Positions 1 through 5,922 of a stretch of DNA of 6,930 nucleotides are shown in pieces (the first letter of the stretch is position 1; each line of letters begins with the position of its first letter). The notes beneath the pieces were generated by a model, which did no database searches, was not told where the DNA came from, and saw only the letters and a list, made by a program, of their open reading frames with translations. The stretch is from CAZZKJ01 sp964654695. GTDB taxonomy: Bacteria > Krumholzibacteriota > Krumholzibacteriia > WVZY01. The stretch covers positions 1-6,930 of the forward strand of contig CAZZKJ010000074.1 in NCBI GenBank assembly GCA_964654695.1. Reading direction: 5' to 3'. Made by a program: the position numbers and the translations under genes.

Positions 1-76
1 TCCGGAACAATTCTCCTGTCGCCTCCTGAAGACTACCGGCAGGTATCCCTAATTTCAGTATTTTTTTTTCGCTCAT
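1..76 (-). CDS. hisG: ATP phosphoribosyltransferase, N-terminal fragment (runs off left edge)
   Basis: HisG catalyses the first step of histidine biosynthesis, condensing ATP with PRPP to give phosphoribosyl-ATP in the cytoplasm. Only the first 25 codons are in the window. Reading the minus strand from the ATG at 76-74 gives MSEKKILKLGIPAGSLQEAT followed by GELFR. This matches the start of HisG proteins, where an LKLGIPKGSLQ-type strand opens the first half of the PRPP-binding fold. The residue after GIP is Ala here, where Lys is what I remember as usual. The only Shine-Dalgarno-like bases are a weak TAGG about 11 bases upstream, and no other in-frame start gives a better N-terminus. Codons 3-6 contain a run of nine A. 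The rest of the gene lies to the left, so I cannot tell the long from the short (HisZ-dependent) form. The assignment rests on a short but characteristic stretch. Confidence 0.82.
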   Translation of the reverse strand, partial: MSEKKILKLGIPAGSLQEATGELFR

Positions 77-123
77 TTTCTGTAGACCTACTCGGGATCA
101 AATAACTCATCTTCCTCTATATT

Positions 124-329
124 GTCTTTGAAGCCGGGGACCGCGAAGAAGGACGCTGGAGGGCGAGAAAGATTACGGGTCTTTGGCCCCAGGGGGGGAT
201 ATGACTTCGGCTTCAATATAAAGCAAGCTCCGGGGTGCAACACATAAAGCCAGGAAGAGGAAGCGCGAAAACCAGGCTACTGGGCCCCACCGGTGAAAGC
301 AGCATGACTAATGTCATGCTGCTTTTTTT
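124..329 (+). ncRNA. Candidate structured small RNA or long leader ending in a terminator
   Basis: No convincing plus-strand coding frame exists between the hisG start and the terminator at 296-329, yet such a terminator implies a plus-strand transcript entering from the left. The stretch is GC-rich for an intergenic region. I can pair 128-136 (TTGAAGCCG) with 208-216 (CGGCTTCAA). Inside it, 168-172 (AAAGA) pairs with 180-184, within a bulged CTGG..GGC/GCCCCAG helix. A second arm closes CGGGGTGC (231-238) against GCCCCACCG near 283-291, with an inner AGCCAGG/CCAGGCT helix containing one A-A mismatch. A TATATT at 118-123 could be a -10 box, but I see no good -35, so the 5' end is a guess. The roughly 200-base length would suit a stand-alone small RNA. 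I could not match it to 6S RNA, SRP RNA, tmRNA, RNase P RNA or a known riboswitch. It could instead be a leader attenuating the gene at 411. Confidence 0.3.
296..329 (+). terminator. Strong Rho-independent terminator
   Basis: AAAGCAGCATGAC (296-308) is perfectly complementary to GTCATGCTGCTTT (313-325), giving a 13-bp stem around a TAAT loop, followed by T at 323-329. On the plus strand this is an almost ideal intrinsic terminator. On the minus strand the stem is followed by CACCGG, so only the three T of the stem itself would be available. It lies about 80 bases upstream of the next ATG, so it most simply ends a transcript starting between hisG and here. A conditional terminator in the leader of the next gene is the alternative, but I found no competing antiterminator pairing. 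Confidence 0.88.
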
Positions 330-355
330 CTTTCATTTTCAGCCAATAAGGATTA

Positions 356-361
356 TATATT
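356..361 (+). promoter_or_regulatory. Possible -10 element for the FGE-fold gene
   Basis: TATATT lies in the AT-rich stretch 331-400 between the terminator and the ATG at 411. The matching -35 position (around 333-338) reads CATTTT, a poor match, so this is a weak call. It is supported mainly by location: a promoter is needed after the strong terminator just upstream. Confidence 0.25.
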
Positions 362-410
362 CTTTGTGATCTTGTATTTCTTACCTCACAAGCAGTATTG
401 ATAAGTTCCC

Positions 411-1268
411 ATGAATATTAAACCTGCAATCCTTCTGTGTCTGTCCATGGCCTGCTTTTTATTGGCACCCGAGAATAATGCCTGCTGTGGGGCAACCGCC
501 GCTGATTCATCCCAGCAGTCAGCCACGATTCAAAGGGGGAGCGGCACGAATTATAACGGTATGGTCTTTATCGAAGCCGGAGAATTCATTATGGGGAGTT
601 CCGAGGAAGAAATTAAGGAATCCGCGGACTTTGATGAGTTTCCCCAGAGGCAGGTATATGTCGATGCATATTACATAGACAAGTTCGAAGTCACAAACGT
701 GCAGTATAAACTCTTCGTCGATTCCCTGCATATTAAACCTCCCTCATACTGGATCGATGGCAATTACCCTATCGGTTGGGACGGATATCCGGTCGTCGGA
801 ATAAGCTGGGATGAGGCAAGACACTATGCTGCTTTCGTTCACAAGCGCCTGCCTACGGAGGAGGAATGGGAAAAAGCTGCAAGAGGAACGGACGGCAGAA
901 AATACCCATGGGGAAACTCTTTTGATAATAAGAAATGCAACAACGGCTCCTCCGGCCTTGCGCCCGTAGGCGGTTATCCGGAAGGCAAAAGTCCTTATGG
1001 TGTTTTCGACATGGCGGGCAATGCCGCCGAATGGGTTGATGCATGGTACTCTCCTTATCCAAGAAAAGACGGCGACAACTTCGATCGCGATACGGCTGAA
1101 TACAAACCAAATTATGGAAACCAAAAGTACCGCGTGTATAGAGGCGGATCGTGGAACAGCTACGGAAAGTTTCTAAGATGCGCCAACAGAGAAAAAACCA
1201 AATCCTCGAAAAAATGGAGAAACATAGGATTCAGATGTGCTTCCGACGCGAAAAGCGAAGCACCTTAA
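411..1268 (+). CDS. Exported FGE-sulfatase/SUMF1-fold protein lacking the catalytic cysteine pair
   Basis: A 285-residue protein with a hydrophobic N-terminal segment (residues 7-19) after MNIK, consistent with export. Cleavage is unclear, and the NNAC at 22-25 is not a convincing lipobox. Residues 51-277 are a formylglycine-generating-enzyme (C-type-lectin-like) domain: MVFIEAGEFIMGS at 51-63, FEVTN at 92-96, PVVGISWDEA at 127-136, RLPTEEEWEKAARG at 146-159, YPWGN at 165-169, GVFDMAGNAAEWV at 197-209, RGGSW at 244-248 and NIGFRCA at 271-277. True FGE has two active-site Cys shortly after the GGS motif (336 and 341 in human SUMF1). Here that stretch is WNSYGKFLRC, shorter and without the pair, so sulfatase Cys-to-formylglycine activity is unlikely. 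Related inactive or repurposed members act in binding or other chemistry, so the role is unknown. An in-frame stop at 402-404 makes this the first possible ATG. The Shine-Dalgarno is poor. No sulfatase gene is nearby. Confidence 0.9.
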   Translation: MNIKPAILLCLSMACFLLAPENNACCGATAADSSQQSATIQRGSGTNYNGMVFIEAGEFIMGSSEEEIKESADFDEFPQRQVYVDAYYIDKFEVTNVQYKLFVDSLHIKPPSYWIDGNYPIGWDGYPVVGISWDEARHYAAFVHKRLPTEEEWEKAARGTDGRKYPWGNSFDNKKCNNGSSGLAPVGGYPEGKSPYGVFDMAGNAAEWVDAWYSPYPRKDGDNFDRDTAEYKPNYGNQKYRVYRGGSWNSYGKFLRCANREKTKSSKKWRNIGFRCASDAKSEAP

Positions 1269-1284
1269 TTCAGTACTTCATCTG

Positions 1285-1309
1285 ACGATGCTCTTTACGC
1301 CCGCATCGT
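1285..1309. other. Short hairpin between two convergent genes
   Basis: ACGATGC (1285-1291) and GCATCGT (1303-1309) form a perfect 7-bp stem with an 11-base loop in the 48-base gap between the stop codons at 1268 and 1317. Neither strand has a T tract after it, so it is not a standard intrinsic terminator. It may protect 3' ends or be chance. Confidence 0.3.
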
Positions 1310-1316
1310 GCTTGCA

Positions 1317-3647
1317 TCACTCCGGCCGGTCAGGGCTCCGCTCGACGGCCTCCAGGTTCTTCAGCATCTCATGGGCTTCGAGATTATTTGAATCCAGTAA
1401 CAATGCTTTTTTTACTTCTGCAGTCGCCCGTGTATATTCCCCGGCAGCGGCCAGAATTCTGGCCAAAAGTACATGAATAGATGCGTTGTCTTCTTCCAAT
1501 CGCACGGACTCTTCCGCTTTATCCAGAGCACGATCCTGCTCCTTCATCTGGAAATATACCGAAGCCAACTGAAAACTGCTTCTGTAATCATAAGGATGAG
1601 TTTTGTAAAACCGTTTTGAAACATCAAGCGCTGATTTCCAATCGCGCTGCCCCGCATAAATGTCAAAAAGCCTCGCGTACGCGGGAGAAAAATTAACATC
1701 TTTTGATACAGCTCTTTCAAATGCTGCCGCGGCATCTTCCAGATCGCCCTGTTGTTCATAGGCGCTGGCTAAAGAAAAATGCGACAGCGCTTCTTCCGGA
1801 GACAGCTCAACCAATTTAGTGAAGTATTTGACGGCGTTTTCATAAGCTCCCATTCTCATGCAGGCCATTCCCGCGTTGTACCATAAAATAGGCCTTTCGG
1901 GTGCCAGATCGATGGCCCTCTTGAAAGCCTCGGCGGCTTTCTGCGGCTGATTCTTGCGTAAATAAACGGATCCTAAATCCACCCAGGGATTGAGAAAAGC
2001 CGGGTCGTCCTGTACAGAGCGCTTTATCTCTGATATTAGCGTGTCCACCTGAAGAGAATCGAAATAGGAATTTGAAAAAGTCATCGTGTTGTAGTATTTG
2101 TATTCCTTGCTCTCCAGCCATTTTCTTGAAACTCCGCTTCGTCTTATGTAAATAAAGGCTATATGATCCATGTATACAAGCGGCCAGGCGGCTGATTTTA
2201 TAAGCATGCCGTGAATATTCAACATGCCTTTATCGCATTTTTCCGGCAAAGGTATTATGAAGGAATCAAGGTTATACTTGTTCACTATGCGGCTGAATTC
2301 TTTTGTGCCCTTTTGGCAGTCTATAAAATCCTGGTAGACCTCGGGCGCGACATTCCTTCCGTCTATGAAACTCCGCATATCGGGGTATTTATCCCATAGA
2401 AGATACGAACCGAACCTTATAGGGTGAAACGATCGGGTTCCAATCCCCTGCTCCATGGCAAAATTCAGAGCTTTGCTGGGATACTTATCCTCCAGCGATC
2501 CTCCTACTGCAATTCTATCCCGCGCCGTGAAAACAAGAATCGCAACCGCTGCTACCGCAAAAAACGACCTTGCCAGAATCAATCGGCCTCTTTTCTTGTT
2601 GAGAACGGATTCGAGCTTGCAAGTCAAGAAAGAACCCTGCAGCTGCAAGAGGGCCAGGGGCAGGGCCGTCAATGCAAATTCCACCCTGAAACGATGCGCT
2701 TTTATGGATAATAGAGCAAAAAACAGTGCAAGCAGAAACGAAGCCGGCTGCATCCGGTTTATAGATAAAGCAAAACACACAAAAACGACAAAAAGCATAA
2801 TTTCGTAATACGGATGAAAGGCTGCACTTTTAAGAGCCGGGTCGAAAGGGGAACGCCATTCGAGAGTGTATTTGGATATTAATTCCCGTTGATATCCTCC
2901 AAGGGGTTGAGTAAAGAAATGAAGGGGACTGGGATTTATTAGCGAAACGCCGATCAGAAGGAGCAGCAATATCAGGAGCGGTTTCAGCGCAGCGCCGGGT
3001 TTCATTACACTTCGGAAAAACCGCACCTTGCCTCGGCTAAAACGCCGGGCCGCTTCGCCGGCCAGGAATATGAGCACGACTATTGGGCCTAAATAAAAAC
3101 TGGGATGCATATTGACCCACAATATTTGCATGATGGCGGGAACAGCGTAGAACAGGAATGCCCTTTTTTCGGACAGAAGAATCCAAATCAACACGGCAAG
3201 AAATAAGTATTCAAAAAGATGAGGCCTGATAATGAATCGTGAATGCATGTTGAGTGCGGCCACAAGTACGAACGGGGATGCAAAGGCGAAAGAAATCCCC
3301 TTCCCCCCCAGCATTTTCATCATAAACGCGAACGTCGTCACTACCAGGGCGGTTCTCAACGCTATGAGTCCGTATGTAGAGCCTGCCATGTGAATCAGAT
3401 AAAAGATTACGCCCGCAAGGTAAGACTGAGGAGTCCAAGAGTGTCCAAGGGTTGTAAAGGAGAATGAATCAACAGAGAAAAAATGACGGGAACTGACGAT
3501 TTCCCGCCCTACCGCCATATGCCACCATATGTCATTGTTTCGAATCTGGAATAAAGATAGCGCCGCAATAGCAGTCAATACCACGCAAAATAAAATATAA
3601 TCCAGCGGGTTCTGCTTATAGCTGCTGCTGAATGATGTGGGATTCAT
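1317..3647 (-). CDS. Polytopic membrane protein (GT-C-like) with C-terminal TPR array
   Basis: A 776-residue protein with three parts. Residues 1-375 are hydrophobic with many predicted membrane spans (for example 16-34, 75-90, 96-110, 119-134, 145-158, 166-178, 184-198, 222-237, 281-296, 301-315, 324-340, 360-375). They carry motifs I associate with bacterial GT-C-type membrane proteins: NDIWWHMAVGREI at 38-50, DSFSFTTLGHSW at 60-71, WVNMHPSFYLGP at 177-188 and INPSPLHFF at 237-245. Residues 376-530 look extracytoplasmic, with RFGSYLLWDKYPD (411-423) and SFIDGR (426-431). Residues 550-770 hold about six TPR units, such as VDLGSVYLRKNQPQKAAEAF and YNAGMACMRMGAYENAVKYF. Glycosyl transfer onto an envelope polymer or protein is the family-level guess, with the TPRs as a partner-binding arm. 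Substrate and catalytic residue are not proven. No clear Shine-Dalgarno precedes the ATG, but an in-frame TAG at 3668-3666 leaves no other upstream ATG. It is monocistronic here, between a convergent and a divergent neighbour. Confidence 0.88.
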   Translation of the reverse strand: MNPTSFSSSYKQNPLDYILFCVVLTAIAALSLFQIRNNDIWWHMAVGREIVSSRHFFSVDSFSFTTLGHSWTPQSYLAGVIFYLIHMAGSTYGLIALRTALVVTTFAFMMKMLGGKGISFAFASPFVLVAALNMHSRFIIRPHLFEYLFLAVLIWILLSEKRAFLFYAVPAIMQILWVNMHPSFYLGPIVVLIFLAGEAARRFSRGKVRFFRSVMKPGAALKPLLILLLLLIGVSLINPSPLHFFTQPLGGYQRELISKYTLEWRSPFDPALKSAAFHPYYEIMLFVVFVCFALSINRMQPASFLLALFFALLSIKAHRFRVEFALTALPLALLQLQGSFLTCKLESVLNKKRGRLILARSFFAVAAVAILVFTARDRIAVGGSLEDKYPSKALNFAMEQGIGTRSFHPIRFGSYLLWDKYPDMRSFIDGRNVAPEVYQDFIDCQKGTKEFSRIVNKYNLDSFIIPLPEKCDKGMLNIHGMLIKSAAWPLVYMDHIAFIYIRRSGVSRKWLESKEYKYYNTMTFSNSYFDSLQVDTLISEIKRSVQDDPAFLNPWVDLGSVYLRKNQPQKAAEAFKRAIDLAPERPILWYNAGMACMRMGAYENAVKYFTKLVELSPEEALSHFSLASAYEQQGDLEDAAAAFERAVSKDVNFSPAYARLFDIYAGQRDWKSALDVSKRFYKTHPYDYRSSFQLASVYFQMKEQDRALDKAEESVRLEEDNASIHVLLARILAAAGEYTRATAEVKKALLLDSNNLEAHEMLKNLEAVERSPDRPE

Positions 3648-3934
3648 GATTTCAAAAGTATTGCACTAAGAGTGTCCCATCCCGGTCAAGACCCGGACCT
3701 TATTTGAACCAAGAGGTACACCCTCGAAATCTATTTATACCACGGAGGCCGTGTGGCTATCAATGTAATTTATTTAATTAGTTATCATTACACATTAATT
3801 AACAAGAGCGCGTCCCTGCGGCACTTCAGTTGCTTTTCATATCTGCAGCCGAGGCCACGGCTTAAACCCGCAGCCGGGATCGGAACGAAAAGTGAGAATC
3901 GTGAAAGTCAAGAACCAATCAGAAAGGAGCCGAC
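3648..3934. promoter_or_regulatory. Divergent intergenic region with AT-rich dyad, probable promoters/operator
   Basis: This 287-base stretch separates the divergent membrane/TPR gene and the lipoprotein gene, so it should contain both promoters. I see no convincing protein gene. The section 3762-3802 is very AT-rich and contains two nested inverted repeats: TGTAAT (3764-3769) with ATTACA (3787-3792), 17 bases apart, and TTAATTA (3774-3780) with TAATTAA (3796-3802). A small CACGG/CCGTG hairpin sits just upstream (3741-3753). No well-spaced -35/-10 pair stands out on either strand. The dyads could be an operator, but AT-rich DNA yields such repeats by chance. Confidence 0.35.
3924..3929 (+). 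promoter_or_regulatory. Ribosome binding site of the lipoprotein gene
   Basis: AAGGAG, five bases before the ATG at 3935, is a near-consensus Shine-Dalgarno. It is the strongest in the window and fixes the start so that the lipoprotein signal peptide is intact. It contrasts with the weak sites of the other plus-strand gene and the membrane/TPR gene. Confidence 0.8.
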
Positions 3935-4996
3935 ATGAAAAAAGCAGCTTTGTTCCTGGTAATCCTGCCTGTAATCGCTGTGCTTGCCTGCCTGCCGGCG
4001 TGTCAAAGTCCTGAAAATTCGGACCAGGTGGATGCGGCTTATTACACACGCGATGAATCGCCCGATTTGAACGATCCTTATGGAGGATTCAATCTCGCAG
4101 ACGAAGCACCGGCTTTCGATGATCCTTTGATCGCCAAGGAGTTTTCGGGCGCGGAAGAAACTTCTTATGACGACCCCATGACCACAAACGATTCCGTCGT
4201 CAACATGGAATCTCCCGACCGGGGCCGGTTATTCCTGAGAATAACATGGGGGAATCTCGAAAGGGATTCGACGATCGACTTTGCCACCGACTTCAGCGGA
4301 TCTTTGATGGTCGACCGGGGGGCGGTGCTGCTAAAGAGGCTCATCAGATTCGATAAGGGAGACAGAATCATTCCGCGCACCCGTCCCAACATCCTGGAAT
4401 GGATTTCTCATACAGGACCGGCATTCGATGGCATTCTCGTGCGGGTGTTTCCTATGCCCTCGACGAGCGCAATGCATGCGGCGAATGATACTATGAGAAT
4501 AGTAACATTCTCCACCGGTCCGTTGACCGAATCCTTCACATTGGAAGAATTAAAAGACATCCATAAAGTTTTCCCTGTGGATGATGCCGGCAATGCGGTT
4601 TCCTTTGATGCTGTTTACATTATGCCCCACGCCTGCCCTCACGGTTTCCTGGGCGGGATCTGGAAAAATAATCCGGATACGGCCGGAGGATTTTTCAGAG
4701 GCAAATGGATCTCGCATAATGGAGCGCTCCTTGGACACATGAAGGGATTCTATGGAGTCAATAAGAATGGGGAAAATGTATTTTTTGGAAAATACATCGA
4801 TCTCAGCGGAAGGTTCAGAGGTATTCTCCGCGGACATTACGGCAGATTAAACGCCGATGGCCCCGGGGTTTTCTCCGGAATTTGGATGGACAGCAACCTG
4901 AGAATCTGCGGCGGTATAATGGGTATCTGGAAAACCAGCAACAAGATAGACGGCGGCGGATTCTTCCGGGGCATGTGGAAAAAACACTGCCGCTGA
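3935..4996 (+). CDS. Putative outer-membrane lipoprotein with two internal repeat systems
   Basis: A 353-residue protein. MKK plus a hydrophobic core is followed by LPAC with Cys23 as the likely lipidated residue (VLAC at Cys19 is an alternative). Gln-Ser after Cys23, with no Asp at +2, suggests sorting to the outer membrane. Residues 40-95 are an acidic linker with degenerate repeats: DESPDLNDP (40-48), DEAPAFDDP (56-64), AEETSYDDP (73-81) and a partial ESPD (92-95). Residues 97-232 form a predicted mostly beta domain (RLFLRITWGNLERDS, then DFSGSLMVDRGAVL, then RIIPRTRPNILEWIS) that I recognise only as a hypothetical-protein type. Residues 237-348 hold eight units built on [F/L/M/I]-x-G-x-[W/Y] with Gly at 241, 256, 271, 285, 300, 315, 330 and 346, a period close to 15. 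This suggests a repeated beta-hairpin, solenoid or propeller surface. Function unknown; a structural or binding role in the envelope is inference. It has its own promoter region and terminator, so it is probably monocistronic. Confidence 0.88.
   Translation: MKKAALFLVILPVIAVLACLPACQSPENSDQVDAAYYTRDESPDLNDPYGGFNLADEAPAFDDPLIAKEFSGAEETSYDDPMTTNDSVVNMESPDRGRLFLRITWGNLERDSTIDFATDFSGSLMVDRGAVLLKRLIRFDKGDRIIPRTRPNILEWISHTGPAFDGILVRVFPMPSTSAMHAANDTMRIVTFSTGPLTESFTLEELKDIHKVFPVDDAGNAVSFDAVYIMPHACPHGFLGGIWKNNPDTAGGFFRGKWISHNGALLGHMKGFYGVNKNGENVFFGKYIDLSGRFRGILRGHYGRLNADGPGVFSGIWMDSNLRICGGIMGIWKTSNKIDGGGFFRGMWKKHCR
4646..4978 (+). repeat. Protein-level tandem repeat, eight ~15-residue G-x-[W/Y] units
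   Basis: Within the lipoprotein, GIW, GKW, GFY, GKY, GHY, GIW, GIW and GMW recur with Gly-to-Gly spacings of 15, 15, 14, 15, 15, 15 and 16 residues. A hydrophobic residue, often Phe, precedes most of the Gly. Pairs of units also give a weaker 30-residue period, since odd units more often begin GFF or VF. The copies differ at the DNA level, so this is an old, diverged expansion. It recalls but does not match MORN repeats, which are about 23 residues with a YxGxWxxGxxxGxG pattern. Confidence 0.8.
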
Positions 4997-5007
4997 TTAA
5001 TCATCAC

Positions 5008-5046
5008 AAAAGCTCCCGCGGCCCCAGCGCTGCGGGGGCTTTTTTT
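5008..5046 (+). terminator. Intrinsic terminator between convergent genes
   Basis: AAAAGCTCCCGC (5008-5019) pairs with GCGGGGGCTTTT (5032-5043) in a 12-bp stem with one G-T pair and a 12-base loop. T continues to 5046 on the plus strand. It lies 11 bases after the lipoprotein stop codon. On the minus strand the stem is followed by TTTTGTG, a weaker but usable tract, so it may also terminate the convergent phosphatase gene, whose TAA stop (5047-5045) lies inside the T tract. Confidence 0.88.
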
Positions 5047-5884
5047 ATTCTTTCAACATATAATTCCCTCCTTCAGGAAATACTTTCTGGATTTCCTCCA
5101 GCATCCAGCCGTGAAAACATCCATTGCTCGCAACGATATGACCGGATTCCAGAAAACTTCTTTTGTCAAAAAAATCCGTCACGATTCCGCCCGCTTCTTC
5201 CACCAGCACCACACCCGCCGCCATATCCCATGGGCTCAATGTCAGTTCCCAGAATGCATCCAGACGGCCGGCCGCTACATAAGCTATATCCAGCGTTGCC
5301 GAACCCGCCCGTCTTATCCCCCGGGAATTGTTGAAGAATGTGTGAAATGTTTTGAGATAATCGTTCAAAAATACTCTTGCGCGAAAAGGGAATCCGGTAC
5401 CCAGAAGAGTCCTGCTCTTGTCGAATGTGCTGCTGACCGATATTCTGCTGCCGTTGAGAAACGCCCCGCAGCCTCTTACCCCGTGAAAGAGTTCTTCTTT
5501 TATAGGATCATAAGTAACGCCAAGAACAAGACTCCCTCCTACCTCGAGAGCCATGCTGACCGCAAACATCGGAAAAGAATGAATGTAATTGGTGGTGCCG
5601 TCGAGCGGATCGATGAACCAGCACCTGGCGGAATCGATGCCGGCGCCTTTATTGAGTTCGGAGTCCGTATTCTCCTCGGCGACTATAAAATCATTTGGAA
5701 AAACACTTCTAATTTTCGAAATAATCAACTCCTGCGCTCGAAGATCCACAGTCGTTACCAGGTCATTTACATTTTTCTCGCGCACGTCGCCTTCTTGCAG
5801 AGAGGAAAAGGATTCCCTTATGATCTTTCCCGCTTCCAGGGCGGCCGCTTTTGCGGTTTGGAGCTCTATCCCGTATATATTCAT
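5045..5884 (-). CDS. suhB: Inositol-1-monophosphatase family phosphatase (SuhB-like)
   Basis: A 279-residue cytoplasmic Mg-dependent phosphatase of the inositol monophosphatase superfamily, close to the usual length. The metal-binding motifs are intact: VAEE at 68-71 (Glu70), IDPLDGTTNY at 91-100 (Asp92, Asp95, Thr97) and SPWDMAAGVVLVEEAGG at 217-233 (Asp220). KNVNDLVTTVD (38-47) is the usual N-terminal motif. Family members hydrolyse inositol monophosphates, and some also hydrolyse fructose-1,6-bisphosphate, histidinol phosphate or PAP. E. coli SuhB also helps rRNA antitermination. Sequence alone does not fix the substrate, so the symbol is by family resemblance. Histidinol-phosphatase activity is worth keeping in mind because hisG is in the window, but they are nearly 5 kb apart. 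AGAAGG lies eight bases before the ATG. The gene follows the LysR gene by 38 bases on the same strand and probably shares its transcript. The stop codon lies in the convergent terminator. Confidence 0.93.
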   Translation of the reverse strand: MNIYGIELQTAKAAALEAGKIIRESFSSLQEGDVREKNVNDLVTTVDLRAQELIISKIRSVFPNDFIVAEENTDSELNKGAGIDSARCWFIDPLDGTTNYIHSFPMFAVSMALEVGGSLVLGVTYDPIKEELFHGVRGCGAFLNGSRISVSSTFDKSRTLLGTGFPFRARVFLNDYLKTFHTFFNNSRGIRRAGSATLDIAYVAAGRLDAFWELTLSPWDMAAGVVLVEEAGGIVTDFFDKRSFLESGHIVASNGCFHGWMLEEIQKVFPEGGNYMLKE

Positions 5885-5892
5885 AATACCGA

Positions 5893-5898
5893 CCTTCT
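5893..5898 (-). promoter_or_regulatory. Ribosome binding site of the phosphatase gene
   Basis: On the minus strand AGAAGG stands eight bases before the ATG at 5884, in the 38-base gap after the LysR stop. This supports the chosen start and independent translation within a bicistronic message. Confidence 0.7.
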
Positions 5899-5922
5899 AT
5901 GGTTTGAAACAGACTGAAGCTG

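Noticed and set aside
88..276. Minus-strand open frame ending ...IEEDELFDPE and stopping 11 bases before hisG; its end and an HPGACF stretch faintly recall HisI, which often precedes hisG.
   Set aside because: It lacks the HisI zinc and catalytic motifs, has no ATG or ribosome site (only GTG at 243), and its composition is Pro/Ser-rich. It could be a degraded remnant, but I cannot support it as a gene.
231..295. Resemblance of parts of the left non-coding region to riboswitches (AAAGCC and GGCTACTGGGCCCCACC recalling c-di-GMP-I; AGCCAGGAA recalling the B12 box).
   Set aside because: The conserved tetraloop/receptor elements, the GACGCAAAGCC core and the order of cobalamin elements are absent, so the matches are too short to mean anything.
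744..1124. A 126-codon minus-strand open frame opposite the FGE-fold gene.
   Set aside because: The composition is typical of an antisense shadow and the plus-strand gene is clearly real.
4882..5334. A 150-codon plus-strand frame running from the lipoprotein's end across the terminator into the phosphatase gene.
   Set aside because: It crosses a strong terminator and overlaps two real genes in other frames, and the product is Pro/Ser/His-rich without motifs.
5111..5917. A 268-codon plus-strand open frame antisense to the phosphatase gene.
   Set aside because: It lies almost wholly opposite a well-supported enzyme with intact motifs, its translation is Arg/His/Cys-rich with no domain, and it has no ribosome site. 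It is a shadow frame.
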